This document shows, one piece after another, positions 16,694 through 25,532 of a stretch of 35,354 nucleotides of DNA. Positions within the stretch are counted from its first letter, which is position 1. Each line of letters starts with the position of its first letter. This stretch comes from Mycobacterium sp. 852002-40037_SCH5390672 (GTDB lineage Bacteria; Actinomycetota; Actinomycetes; Mycobacteriales; Mycobacteriaceae), in contig NZ_LZTA01000092.1 in NCBI RefSeq assembly GCF_001665875.1, positions 1 to 35,354 on the forward strand. Direction: 5' to 3'. Made by a program: the position numbers and the translations under genes. A model generated the notes under the pieces. The model saw only the letters and a list, made by a program, of their open reading frames with translations, ran no database searches and was not told the DNA's origin.

Positions 16694-18289
16694 ATGACCG
16701 CCCCGCCCCGCGAAGCCCCCTTGACCTTGGAGGGTGCCGAAAAAGAGCGCGTGGTGCCCGTCGTCAGTCCCGGACCGCTGGTTCCGGTGGCCGATTTCGG
16801 GCCGACCGATCAGGTCCGCGGCTGGGTGGTGACCGGCGTGATCACGCTAATGGCGGCGATCACCCGCTTCTTGAACCTGGGCTCACCCACCGACGGCGGC
16901 ACGCCGGTCTTCGACGAAAAGCACTACGCTCCGCAGGCCTGGCAGGCGCTGCACAACCACGGTGTGGAAGACAATCCCGGGTTCGGCCTGGTGGTCCACC
17001 CGCCGGTCGGCAAGCAACTGATCGCCCTCGGCGAGGCCATCTTCGGCTACAGCGGGATCGGCTGGCGGTTCACCGGCGCATTGCTCGGCGTGGTGATGGT
17101 GGCGCTGGTGATGCGGATCGTCCGGCGGATCAGCCGCTCGACATTGATCGGCGCGATCGCCGGCGTGCTGGTGATCTGCGACGGCGTCAGCTTTGTCGCC
17201 GAGCGGACCGCGTTGCTCGACGGCATACTCACCTTTTTTGTGGTCGCGGCGTTCGGCGCGCTGATCGTCGACCGTGACCAGGTTCGGCAACGGATGCACA
17301 TCGCGCTGCAGGAGGGCCGCAACGCCGACACTGTGTGGGGCCCGCGGCTGGGCGTGCGATGGTGGCGCTTCGGCGCCGGCATCCTGCTCGGATTGGCGTG
17401 CGGCACAAAGTGGTCCGGCTTGTATTTCGTGCTGTTCTTCGGTGCCATGTCGCTGGCGTTCGACGTGGCCGCGCGGCGTCAGTACCAGGTCACCCGGCCC
17501 TGGCTGGGGACCTTGCGGCGCGACCTCATTCCCACCGCGTATGCGCTGGGGGTCATCCCGGTCTTGGTGTATCTGGCCAGCTACGCACCGTGGTTCGCCT
17601 CCGAGACCGCCATCGACCGGCACGAGGTGGGCCAGACGATCGGCCCCCACTCGGTGGTGCCACTGCCCGACGCCATCCGGTCGCTGTGGCATTACACCGC
17701 CAAAGCGTTCCAATTCCATGCGGGCTTAACGAATTCCGCCGGTAACTACCACCCATGGGAATCGAAACCGTGGAGCTGGCCGATGTCGTTGCGGCCGGTG
17801 CTCTACGCCATCGACGAGCAGAACGTCCCCGGGTGCGGCGCCCAATCGTGCGTCAAGGCCGAGATGCTGGTGGGCACTCCGGCGATGTGGTGGTTGGCGG
17901 TGCCGGTCTTGGTTTTCGCGTTGTGGCGCATGCTGGTGCGCTGCGACTGGCGTTACGCCGCGGTGCTGGTCGGTTACTGCGCGGGTTGGCTGCCCTGGTT
18001 CGCCGACATCGACCGGCAGATGTACTTCTTCTACGCGGCGACCATGGCGCCGTTCCTGGTGATGGCCATCGCGCTGATTTGCGGCGACATCCTCTACACC
18101 CCCGGAGCCCCGCCCCGTCGGCTGCGGCTTCAGCCGAACTCGGAGCGACGCACGCTGGGACTGATCGCCGTCTGCGCGTACGTGGCGCTGGTGGTCACCA
18201 ACTTCGCGTGGCTGTTCCCGGTGCTCACCGGTCTGCCGATTTCGCAGCAGACGTGGAACATGGAGATTTGGCTGCCCAGCTGGCGTTAG
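16694..18289 (+). CDS. pmt: Dolichyl-phosphate-mannose-type protein mannosyltransferase (GT39)
   Basis: 531 residues, very similar to the remembered M. tuberculosis Rv1002c protein. It transfers mannose from polyprenyl-phosphomannose to Ser/Thr of exported proteins on the outer face of the membrane, together with Sec export. The first extracytoplasmic loop has the family's acidic motif in FDEKHYAPQAWQAL near residue 75, followed by VVHPPVGKQLI. Around ten membrane segments follow, with a long loop at about 290-390 (FASETAIDRHEVGQT, SAGNYHPWESKPW). The ATG at 16694 was chosen because of the -10 box 7 nt upstream; the GTG one codon earlier is possible. It converges on arcA. Confidence 0.94.
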   Translation: MTAPPREAPLTLEGAEKERVVPVVSPGPLVPVADFGPTDQVRGWVVTGVITLMAAITRFLNLGSPTDGGTPVFDEKHYAPQAWQALHNHGVEDNPGFGLVVHPPVGKQLIALGEAIFGYSGIGWRFTGALLGVVMVALVMRIVRRISRSTLIGAIAGVLVICDGVSFVAERTALLDGILTFFVVAAFGALIVDRDQVRQRMHIALQEGRNADTVWGPRLGVRWWRFGAGILLGLACGTKWSGLYFVLFFGAMSLAFDVAARRQYQVTRPWLGTLRRDLIPTAYALGVIPVLVYLASYAPWFASETAIDRHEVGQTIGPHSVVPLPDAIRSLWHYTAKAFQFHAGLTNSAGNYHPWESKPWSWPMSLRPVLYAIDEQNVPGCGAQSCVKAEMLVGTPAMWWLAVPVLVFALWRMLVRCDWRYAAVLVGYCAGWLPWFADIDRQMYFFYAATMAPFLVMAIALICGDILYTPGAPPRRLRLQPNSERRTLGLIAVCAYVALVVTNFAWLFPVLTGLPISQQTWNMEIWLPSWR

Positions 18290-18323
18290 CTTTCTGCGCC
18301 GAGATTGCCGTGAAGGCTGCTGT

Positions 18324-18339
18324 TCGCGGGCAACCGCGA
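18324..18339. terminator. Candidate stem-loop between convergent pmt and arcA
   Basis: Perfect 6-bp stem TCGCGG/CCGCGA with a GCAA tetraloop (GNRA class). It is centred in the 72-bp gap between two convergent stop codons, so it could stop transcripts from both sides. There is no T-run, which is common for mycobacterial terminators. Confidence 0.4.
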
Positions 18340-18361
18340 CCGTGGCGGCACTTTCGACGTC

Positions 18362-19576
18362 CTAGGGCAGCAGGTCGCGGGCGACGGGGCAGGACATGCA
18401 CCGCGGACCGCCGCGGCCGGTGCCCAGTTCGGATCCGGCGATGGTCAGCACTTCGATGCCGGCGTCCTGCATGCGGATGTTGGTCTGCGCGTTGCGCTCA
18501 TAGGCGACCACCACACCGGGCGCCAGCGCCAGCGTGTTGTTGCCGTCATCCCACTGCTCGCGTTCGGCGACGACGGGATCCAGCCCGGTATCGATGACCC
18601 GCAGCTTGTCGATTTCTATCGCTTTGGCCGCGGCGTCCAGGAACGGTGCCTCGTCGCTGATGGCGACTCCGTCGGGCGTGCGCTGGATGGTGAACGCCGA
18701 CAACGAGTCGACAATGTTCGCATACATCACCACCGTGTCGGTGTCGACCATCGTGCACACCGTGTCCAGATGCATCTGGGCACGCCGCTGAGCGATCGGC
18801 ACCGCGAGCACCGTGTTCGCCAGGTCGTCGTCAAACAGGCTGCGGGCCAACGCTTCCGCGCCTGCGGGGGTGGTCCGCTCCCCCACGCCGACGGCGACCA
18901 CGCCGGGTGCGAGCAGCAGCACATCACCACCCTCGACGGGGGCGGTGCGCGACTCGTAGGCACGGCGCACGCCGGTGAACCGCGGGTGATGGGCATAGAT
19001 GAGATCGGTCAGCGACGCCTCGCGTCTTCGGGCCCGCAGCGCCAGCGTCGGAATCACCACCCGGCGGCCGATCCAGATCGACGAGTCGCGGGTGAACACC
19101 AGGTTGGGCAGCGGATCGATGACGAAATCGCCGCCGTGGTGCATGCGCAGCACCAGCGACACGTCGGTCCGGGTGTCCGAGGGCAATTCGTTGAACGTCA
19201 TGCCGGCCATCAGCACCTGGGCTAGCCGGGCCGGCTCGAGCCCGCGCAGGTATGCCGAAAGTTCCTGCGCCAGCGGCACTCCGAGCCGTCGCGCGTCGAC
19301 GGCGGCCGCGACGCCCTGCATCCGGGCGGCGCCGCTGTGCGTCAGCGCCTCGGTGAGCAGGTCCGACAACAGCAGCACCTCGATACCGCGGGACCGCAAC
19401 AGCGCGGCGAACTGGTCATGCTCGTCCTGCGCGCGTGCGACCCACGGCAGGCCGTCGAACAGCAGCTGGTCAACGTTGCGCGGATTGAGCCGGAGCAGCT
19501 CGGCGCCGGGGCGGTGCACGATGACCACGCGCAGCGCGCCGACCTCGGAATTGGTGCTTAGCTCGACAACACCCAC
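18362..19576 (-). CDS. arcA: Arginine deiminase
   Basis: 404 residues, the usual length. It hydrolyses L-arginine to citrulline and ammonia, the first step of the arginine deiminase pathway, in the cytoplasm. Catalytic blocks visible: [12 protein letters not shown], the substrate Asp in [12 protein letters not shown], His and Asp in [11 protein letters not shown], and the nucleophilic Cys in GGPRCMSCP near the C-terminus. The open frame extends upstream, but the GTG at 19574-19576 is chosen for two reasons: the protein then begins like the M. tuberculosis enzyme ([15 protein letters not shown]), and a TACGGT -10 box ends exactly 7 nt before it. No arcB or arcC is adjacent. Confidence 0.93.
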   Translation of the reverse strand: MGVVELSTNSEVGALRVVIVHRPGAELLRLNPRNVDQLLFDGLPWVARAQDEHDQFAALLRSRGIEVLLLSDLLTEALTHSGAARMQGVAAAVDARRLGVPLAQELSAYLRGLEPARLAQVLMAGMTFNELPSDTRTDVSLVLRMHHGGDFVIDPLPNLVFTRDSSIWIGRRVVIPTLALRARRREASLTDLIYAHHPRFTGVRRAYESRTAPVEGGDVLLLAPGVVAVGVGERTTPAGAEALARSLFDDDLANTVLAVPIAQRRAQMHLDTVCTMVDTDTVVMYANIVDSLSAFTIQRTPDGVAISDEAPFLDAAAKAIEIDKLRVIDTGLDPVVAEREQWDDGNNTLALAPGVVVAYERNAQTNIRMQDAGIEVLTIAGSELGTGRGGPRCMSCPVARDLLP

Positions 19577-19583
19577 GGGGTCA

Positions 19584-19589
19584 ACCGTA
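19584..19589 (-). promoter_or_regulatory. arcA -10 box (TACGGT), leaderless
   Basis: TANNNT match with exactly 7 nt to the GTG start of arcA. It supports the shorter start over the long upstream open frame. Confidence 0.55.
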
Positions 19590-19657
19590 GCGGCGCGGGG
19601 GTGCACCGTCCCGCCACACGCCGATCGCGCGCCCCGCGCCATCGAACTGATGTGCGA

Positions 19658-19663
19658 TAAACT
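19658..19663 (+). promoter_or_regulatory. -10 box (TAAACT) of the AlkB-like gene, leaderless
   Basis: TANNNT match, 7 nt before the GTG at 19671. It favours that GTG over the ATG at 19650, which would lie upstream of the predicted transcript start. Confidence 0.55.
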
Positions 19664-19670
19664 CGGTCGC

Positions 19671-20267
19671 GTGGAGATCGCGGTCCAAGGCTCCCTGTTC
19701 CAGCACACCGAGCGCCGACAACTCGGTGACGGCGCGTTCATCGAGATCCGTGCCGGCTGGCTCAGCGATGCCGATGACTTGCTCGAGGCCTTGCTGTCGA
19801 CGGTGCCGTGGCGCGAGGAGCGCCGGCAGATGTACGACCGGGTGGTCGACGTGCCGCGGCTGGTGAGCTTTCACGACCTGGCGGTCGATGAGCCGCCGCA
19901 TCCGGAGCTGGCCCGACTGCGGCGCCGGCTCAATGACATCTACGCCGGTGAGCTCGGTGAACCGTTCACCACGGTGGGGTTGTGTTGCTATCGCAACGGC
20001 TCGGACAGTGTGGCCTGGCATGGCGACACCATCGGCCGCAGCAGTTCTGAAGACACCATGGTGGCGATCGTCAGCCTGGGCGCCACCCGCTCCTTTGCGA
20101 TGCGGCGCCGTGGCGGCGGTCCGTCGCTGCGGCTGCCGCAGGCGCACGGCGACCTACTGGTGATGGGCGGATCATGCCAACGCACCTGGGAGCACGCCGT
20201 GCCCAAGACGACGGCATCCGTCGGGCCCCGGGTGAGCATTCAATTCCGCCCGCGCGGCGTGCGCTAG
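19671..20267 (+). CDS. AlkB-like Fe(II)/2-oxoglutarate-dependent oxygenase
   Basis: 198 residues, similar to the remembered M. tuberculosis Rv1000c protein. AlkB enzymes repair alkylated bases by oxidative demethylation. The iron triad is visible: His-x-Asp in VAWHGDTIG and the distal His in RTWEHAVP. The 2-oxoglutarate-binding Arg pattern lies in RVSIQFRPR at the C-terminus, and the substrate-side block is [20 protein letters not shown]. An open frame continues far upstream over arcA, but that part is an antisense shadow. The GTG start is supported by a -10 box 7 nt upstream. It is divergent from arcA (94 bp between) and converges on the lipoprotein gene. Confidence 0.9.
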   Translation: MEIAVQGSLFQHTERRQLGDGAFIEIRAGWLSDADDLLEALLSTVPWREERRQMYDRVVDVPRLVSFHDLAVDEPPHPELARLRRRLNDIYAGELGEPFTTVGLCCYRNGSDSVAWHGDTIGRSSSEDTMVAIVSLGATRSFAMRRRGGGPSLRLPQAHGDLLVMGGSCQRTWEHAVPKTTASVGPRVSIQFRPRGVR

Positions 20268-20326
20268 TGGCGGTCGCAAGCGCGGCGAAGCCGGGCGCAG
20301 CGGGACGCCACCATCGACCCAGCACG

Positions 20327-20977
20327 TTAAGTACGCACCGCGGTCACCGCTTTGACGAGCAGGTCGCGTGCGCGTTGGGTATCGACCGGAGCGACGGGCT
20401 GATCGGGAACCACCAGCGGGTTGGCGATGACGATCACCTGGTAGTCGCCGAATGAGGCCGAGTAGTCGTACAGCTCGCCGGTGCGCGGACCTCCGGGTGT
20501 CAGCGCCTGCATGACGCGATGCACGCCCAGCGTGCGGGTGCTGTCGATCTGCGGTGCCTCGACCACCTGGACGCCGCCCCGCATCTGGGGGCCGGCGAAG
20601 GTCACCTTGTTGCAGTCCTTCCCGGGATCGTTGACAGGCAACGCTTTTGAGGTCTCCAGTGCGATCACCACGAACCGGTTACCGTGGCCCTCGGCGGTGA
20701 GGGCGGACATGTTGCCCTGCAGGTCCGGCGGCATGTCCGGGCCGGCCGCTACTTTCGCGCAGTTCGCAGGGTCGAATGTCAACCCCTCGGGCAGCTTCCG
20801 GCCGGCCAGCAGTTTGGGATCGATCCCCCGTTCGCTGATGTCGCTGACCTTGTACTCGGGTCCGAAGCTGGACTTCACGTCGACGACCTTGTTGATGTCG
20901 ACCTTCGCCGAATGAGTGGCAGATGAGCAGCCGGCCAGGACGCAGACAGCCGCGACCGCGAGCAACATCTTGGACAT
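20327..20977 (-). CDS. Mycobacterial lipoprotein (DUF5642/LpqN-like), copy A
   Basis: 216 residues. Signal peptide with lipobox LAGC (Cys about residue 16), so a membrane-anchored exported lipoprotein. The body has a few cysteines (FDPANCAKV, GKDCNKV) likely to form a disulfide, and the fold pattern recalls small mycobacterial lipoproteins of the DUF5642 class; that assignment is from memory. It is related in length and layout to the gene immediately upstream (21005-21694), suggesting duplication. The ATG at 20977 is chosen over a TTG 18 nt upstream because TAGATT ends exactly 7 nt before it. This predicts a leaderless transcript, in addition to read-through from the upstream gene. Function is unknown. 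Confidence 0.75.
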   Translation of the reverse strand: MSKMLLAVAAVCVLAGCSSATHSAKVDINKVVDVKSSFGPEYKVSDISERGIDPKLLAGRKLPEGLTFDPANCAKVAAGPDMPPDLQGNMSALTAEGHGNRFVVIALETSKALPVNDPGKDCNKVTFAGPQMRGGVQVVEAPQIDSTRTLGVHRVMQALTPGGPRTGELYDYSASFGDYQVIVIANPLVVPDQPVAPVDTQRARDLLVKAVTAVRT

Positions 20978-20984
20978 CGTGGCC

Positions 20985-20990
20985 AATCTA
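20985..20990 (-). promoter_or_regulatory. -10 box (TAGATT) of lipoprotein copy A, leaderless
   Basis: TANNNT match with exactly 7 nt to the ATG at 20977. It lies in the 27-bp gap between the two lipoprotein genes, implying an internal promoter in what looks like an operon. Confidence 0.5.
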
Positions 20991-21004
20991 CCCAAGCGGA
21001 TAGC

Positions 21005-21694
21005 TCAGCTGCGCAACGTGGACACCGTTTTGGCGAGCAGATCCGCGGCGAATTTCGGTGGCAGCACCGGAAGCGCTGAACCTGGATCGGTGGTCAGCGT
21101 GGTGAACGCGTAGAAGTTGCCCAGATACGCGGTGAATGTGTAGGTGCGCGAATCTATTTCAGTGCCCGACTCGACCGATGACTTGACGTCGGCCACCATG
21201 CCGACGGTGTCGACACCATCGACGTGCGGCGCGTCGGTGAGGTGGACGTGTACCACGGTGTTCGCGGCGGTCTCCGACCATTGAGCGCACGCGGTGAGCA
21301 ACTCCCCCGGGAAGTCCACCGGTCCCGGCAGAGCCACCACCACCGCGTTGAGGATGCCGCCACTGCCCGAGCCCGACACACCCTGCGCCGACTGGTCGCG
21401 GCCGTTCCCGGGGTCGGCCAGCGTCCCGCATTTTGCCGGCTTGGCCTGCAGGTCGTCCCCCAGGCTCCAGATCACCCTCGGGGAGGCGGCGCTGGGGATT
21501 CCGGTGGTCACCTCGTAACCGGGCGGCAGGTCGCGGATGACCCGTTTGATGTTGGCGGGGTTGACGGCAGCGGCGTTGCTCGGCGGCGATTTTGCCGGAA
21601 CGGCCGGCGCATTGGGCGCGGGTGAATGAGCGCACCCGGCGACGGCCAACGTGAGTGCGGTAGTCACCGCCGGGCCAATCCCGAACGGCCGCAT
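21005..21694 (-). CDS. Mycobacterial lipoprotein (DUF5642/LpqN-like), copy B
   Basis: 229 residues. Signal peptide of about 20 residues ending in the lipobox VAGC, then a Pro/Ala-rich linker (about 22-45) and a compact domain with cysteines (AKCGTL, LTACAQW). It shares with its downstream neighbour the Gly-Tyr-x-Val strand pattern near the start of the domain and the closing helix (LLAKTVSTLRS versus LLVKAVTAVRT), so the two are tandem paralogues. The start is an ATG with no clear ribosome site. The role is unknown; exported mycobacterial lipoproteins of this kind bind lipids or glycolipids in some cases, which is not shown here. Confidence 0.75.
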   Translation of the reverse strand: MRPFGIGPAVTTALTLAVAGCAHSPAPNAPAVPAKSPPSNAAAVNPANIKRVIRDLPPGYEVTTGIPSAASPRVIWSLGDDLQAKPAKCGTLADPGNGRDQSAQGVSGSGSGGILNAVVVALPGPVDFPGELLTACAQWSETAANTVVHVHLTDAPHVDGVDTVGMVADVKSSVESGTEIDSRTYTFTAYLGNFYAFTTLTTDPGSALPVLPPKFAADLLAKTVSTLRS

Positions 21695-21897
21695 GAGGAG
21701 TTGATAGCACAGGACACCGCCATTCCGTCTCCCCCACGCCAGTGCCGGGGCTGGTCGGAATACCTCCCGTCACACGAGTAGCGGCTGGGGTAGGACGACG
21801 TCATTCTCAAACTTGCTAGCGCATTCGCCAGCGGATTCGGAAGTCGCCTAATGGTCCGGAGACTGGCCGCGGTGGGAGCACTACGCCAGCGCCGGTC
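21695..21897. other. 203-bp intergenic region
   Basis: Between the acetyltransferase stop and the lipoprotein B start. No gene and no convincing hairpin or promoter box was recognised. Confidence 0.4.
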
Positions 21898-23196
<1,299 letters not shown>

Positions 23197-23751
23197 TCAG
23201 TGTGCCGCCCGGGCGTTCAAAATCAGCTCGACGGCGGCGGCCAGGTCGTCGACCGCAATGTCCGTATCGACGGATGCCTCACCACTGGGTCGGAGCAGGA
23301 TCGTCGCCGTTCCGGCCGCCCTGCCCGCCATCATGTCGGTGTCACTGTCGCCGATCATGACCGACTCGGTCACATCGAAATCGTGCTCTTGCGCCGCACG
23401 CGCCAACATCCCCGCGAGTGGCTTGCGGCAGTCACAGCTGTTCGCCGCGTGCGGACAATGGTAGGCGGCGTCGAGCCGGGCGCCGTCGCTCGCCAGCAGT
23501 TCTTGCAGACGCTGCTGAATCGCCGCGAAATGTGCTGGGTCGGCAGACTTTTCGGAGAGCCAACGCTGATTGGTCACCAGCACGGCCCGTAGACCCGCGG
23601 CGTTAAGGGCGGCCACCGCCTTGGCCGCACCCGGTAGCAGCACCAGGTCGGAAGGTGATCGGATGTACTCGCCCTCGGCGGCCTTGACGTTGAGGGTGCC
23701 GTCCCGGTCCAGGAACACGGTGCGCACCTTGCGCAGATCGGGTGCGGCCAT
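23197..23751 (-). CDS. gmhB: D-glycero-D-manno-heptose 1,7-bisphosphate phosphatase
   Basis: 184 residues of the HAD family, the usual GmhB length. Motif I is FLDRDGTLN (nucleophile Asp and acid/base Asp), motif II includes LVTNQ, a zinc loop is visible as CPHAANSCDCRKP, and the final acidic motif is MIGDSDTDM. It removes the C7 phosphate of the heptose bisphosphate made by HddA. The start chosen is the ATG at 23751; an in-frame extension upstream would run back into gmhA. It begins 8 nt after the gmhA stop, as last gene of the hddA-gmhA-gmhB operon. Confidence 0.9.
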   Translation of the reverse strand: MAAPDLRKVRTVFLDRDGTLNVKAAEGEYIRSPSDLVLLPGAAKAVAALNAAGLRAVLVTNQRWLSEKSADPAHFAAIQQRLQELLASDGARLDAAYHCPHAANSCDCRKPLAGMLARAAQEHDFDVTESVMIGDSDTDMMAGRAAGTATILLRPSGEASVDTDIAVDDLAAAVELILNARAAH

Positions 23752-23759
23752 CGTCGAGG

Positions 23760-24377
23760 TCAGGACGGCCTGGGAAACAGTGCCGCTTCGACCATCTCGC
23801 AGATGGAGTGGCCCAGGTGCAGGCATGCCTCCTGGATGCGTCCGGTGTCGTGGCTCGGCACCCGAATGCAGATTTCGGTCACGTCGGCCACCTTGCCGCC
23901 GCGTGTGCCGGTGAGCGTCACGGTCGTCATCCCCGCCTGGCCGGCCGCCTCGAGCGCACGAACGACGTTGGGAGAGTTGCCCGATGTGGTGAGTCCGACT
24001 ACGACGTCGCCAGGTCGACCGGCGGCAAGGACCTGGCGGGCGAACACCTCGTCGTAGGAATAGTCGTTGCCGATCGCCGTGATCGCCGCTGTGGCGTCGG
24101 GAAGGCTGATCGCCGCCAGACCGGGACGGTCAAAAGCAAAGCGGCCCATCAGTTCGGCGGCCAGATGTCCGGCGTCTTGCGCAGACCCGCCGTTGCCGAA
24201 GAAGATCACCTTCCCGCCGGCGCGCAGCGAGCTGATGATCACGCGCGCCACCTCGACGGTCTGCGCGGCGAAATCGCCCTGCTGCATTTGCTGTTTGACC
24301 GCGATGGTTTCGGCCAATCGCTGCTGGACCAATTCCACACTCGGTGCGACGACATCCGGCCCGGTCAAGCCGACCAT
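23760..24377 (-). CDS. gmhA: Sedoheptulose-7-phosphate isomerase
   Basis: 205 residues, a single SIS domain. It converts sedoheptulose 7-phosphate into D-glycero-D-manno-heptose 7-phosphate, the first step of nucleotide-heptose synthesis. Conserved blocks: FFGNGGSAQDAGHLAAEL near residues 59-76, GLTTSGNSPNVVRAL near 128, and HLGHSICEMVE at the C-terminus with the metal/active-site His. The ATG lies inside the 3' end of hddA (13-nt overlap), which indicates translational coupling. The N-terminus is about ten residues longer than in E. coli GmhA. Confidence 0.92.
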   Translation of the reverse strand: MVGLTGPDVVAPSVELVQQRLAETIAVKQQMQQGDFAAQTVEVARVIISSLRAGGKVIFFGNGGSAQDAGHLAAELMGRFAFDRPGLAAISLPDATAAITAIGNDYSYDEVFARQVLAAGRPGDVVVGLTTSGNSPNVVRALEAAGQAGMTTVTLTGTRGGKVADVTEICIRVPSHDTGRIQEACLHLGHSICEMVEAALFPRPS

Positions 24378-25381
24378 GTTGTCAATCCCTTGCTCTCAAA
24401 GGCGAATTCGGTAACGGAGGCCTCGGCGCCCTCGAGGGCTTCGATAAGGCGGTGCTTTTTGGCGAAATCACAGAACAGCAGGATGTATCCCCCACCACCC
24501 GCTCCGGTGAGCTTGCCGCCCAGCGCCCCGTTCTTCAGCGCGAGTTCGTAGAGATCGTCGATGCGCTCGTTGGTGATGTAGGGCGACATGCGTTTCTTCT
24601 GAGTCCACGCTTCGCCGAGCAGCGCACCGAAATCGTTCAGCTTGCCCGTCAGCAGCGCCGCCTTCATCGCGACCGCCAGATCCTTCTGGGCCCGCAGCCC
24701 GGCCAGGGTGTCATCCGAACCCGTTGTGGCGCGCCGTGTTTGGTCCTCGATCACCCGTGCGGAGTCCCGCGTGATGCCCGTGTAGCACAGCAGCAGACTC
24801 AGTTCGAGTTCGAAGGCCGTCTCGTCACGGATCCGCAAGGGATTGACGATCACCCGGTCGGTGAACTCGATGAAGTTGAATCCGCCGAACGTCGCGGCGT
24901 ACATGTCCTGCATGCCGCCCGCGATGCCCAGGTCATCGCGTTCGATGGCACACGCCAGCTGGGCGGTCTCGTACTCGCCCATCGGCACCCGGTAATGCTC
25001 GGCGAGGAGGCCCGTGAGGGCGACCATCATCGTCGACGACGAGCCCAGCCCGGACCCGGGAGGTGCGCTGGAACGTAGCACCAGGTCGTAACCGTCCGTG
25101 CCGTCGCGGCCGAACCTGCGCACCGCGGCCTTGATCAGATCCAGGCTGCCGTCGTAGAGGATCTCGCTGTCGAGCGTCATCTCGTGTGTGGTCTTGAAGT
25201 CCACCGACTCGATGCTGACCCGGCGGTCGGTGCGCGGCACGAGCGATCCCTGGGCGTAACGATCGATGGTCGCCGACAGGACGCAACCGCCTTCGGTCGT
25301 CGGGAACGGCGGCACGTCGGTGCCGCCTCCGGCGAACGAGATCCGCAACGGTGCTCGTGCGCGGATTCGTGGACGTGTCAT
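24365..25381 (-). CDS. hddA: D-glycero-alpha-D-manno-heptose 7-phosphate kinase
   Basis: 338 residues of the GHMP kinase superfamily. The N-terminal block RAPLRISFAGGGTDVPPF is typical of HddA and fucokinase-like enzymes, the ATP loop is PPGSGLGSSSTMMVAL near residues 100-115, and the third motif is KLTGAGGGGYILLF near 305. It phosphorylates C1 of the heptose 7-phosphate, in the GDP-D-alpha-heptose branch. The ATG at 25379-25381 is chosen; the upstream in-frame extension is noncoding in character. It is the first gene of the operon, with 13-nt overlap into gmhA. The guanylyltransferase hddC is not in this window. Confidence 0.9.
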   Translation of the reverse strand: MTRPRIRARAPLRISFAGGGTDVPPFPTTEGGCVLSATIDRYAQGSLVPRTDRRVSIESVDFKTTHEMTLDSEILYDGSLDLIKAAVRRFGRDGTDGYDLVLRSSAPPGSGLGSSSTMMVALTGLLAEHYRVPMGEYETAQLACAIERDDLGIAGGMQDMYAATFGGFNFIEFTDRVIVNPLRIRDETAFELELSLLLCYTGITRDSARVIEDQTRRATTGSDDTLAGLRAQKDLAVAMKAALLTGKLNDFGALLGEAWTQKKRMSPYITNERIDDLYELALKNGALGGKLTGAGGGGYILLFCDFAKKHRLIEALEGAEASVTEFAFESKGLTTWSA

Positions 25382-25532
25382 GGGGATTGGGATTCGACTG
25401 ATTCGCTCAGCCGACCGGCGCGCGTTCCGCCGGCGATTTCTGAGAGGCCACGCCCGCCACGTACTAATCCCATCGTTTGGGGTCCTGAAGCGTCGCCAGC
25501 CTAGCAGGCTGACCAGCACGGTTGTCGCGTTT
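25382..25532. other. 151-bp gap with two short stem-loops
   Basis: Contains CCGGCG/CGCCGG (25415-25433, 7-nt loop) and the hairpin listed as a possible terminator at 25497-25511. The hddA promoter should lie here; no clear -10 box was found at leaderless distance. Confidence 0.4.
25497..25511 (-). terminator. Candidate terminator hairpin after the M42 peptidase gene
   Basis: Perfect 6-bp stem CAGCCT/AGGCTG with a 3-nt loop, 22-36 nt beyond the peptidase stop. No T-run follows. Confidence 0.4.

Noticed and set aside
18999..19670. Long in-frame upstream extension of the AlkB-like gene
   Set aside because: It lies antisense to arcA, has no family similarity, and is contradicted by the -10 box 7 nt before the GTG at 19671.
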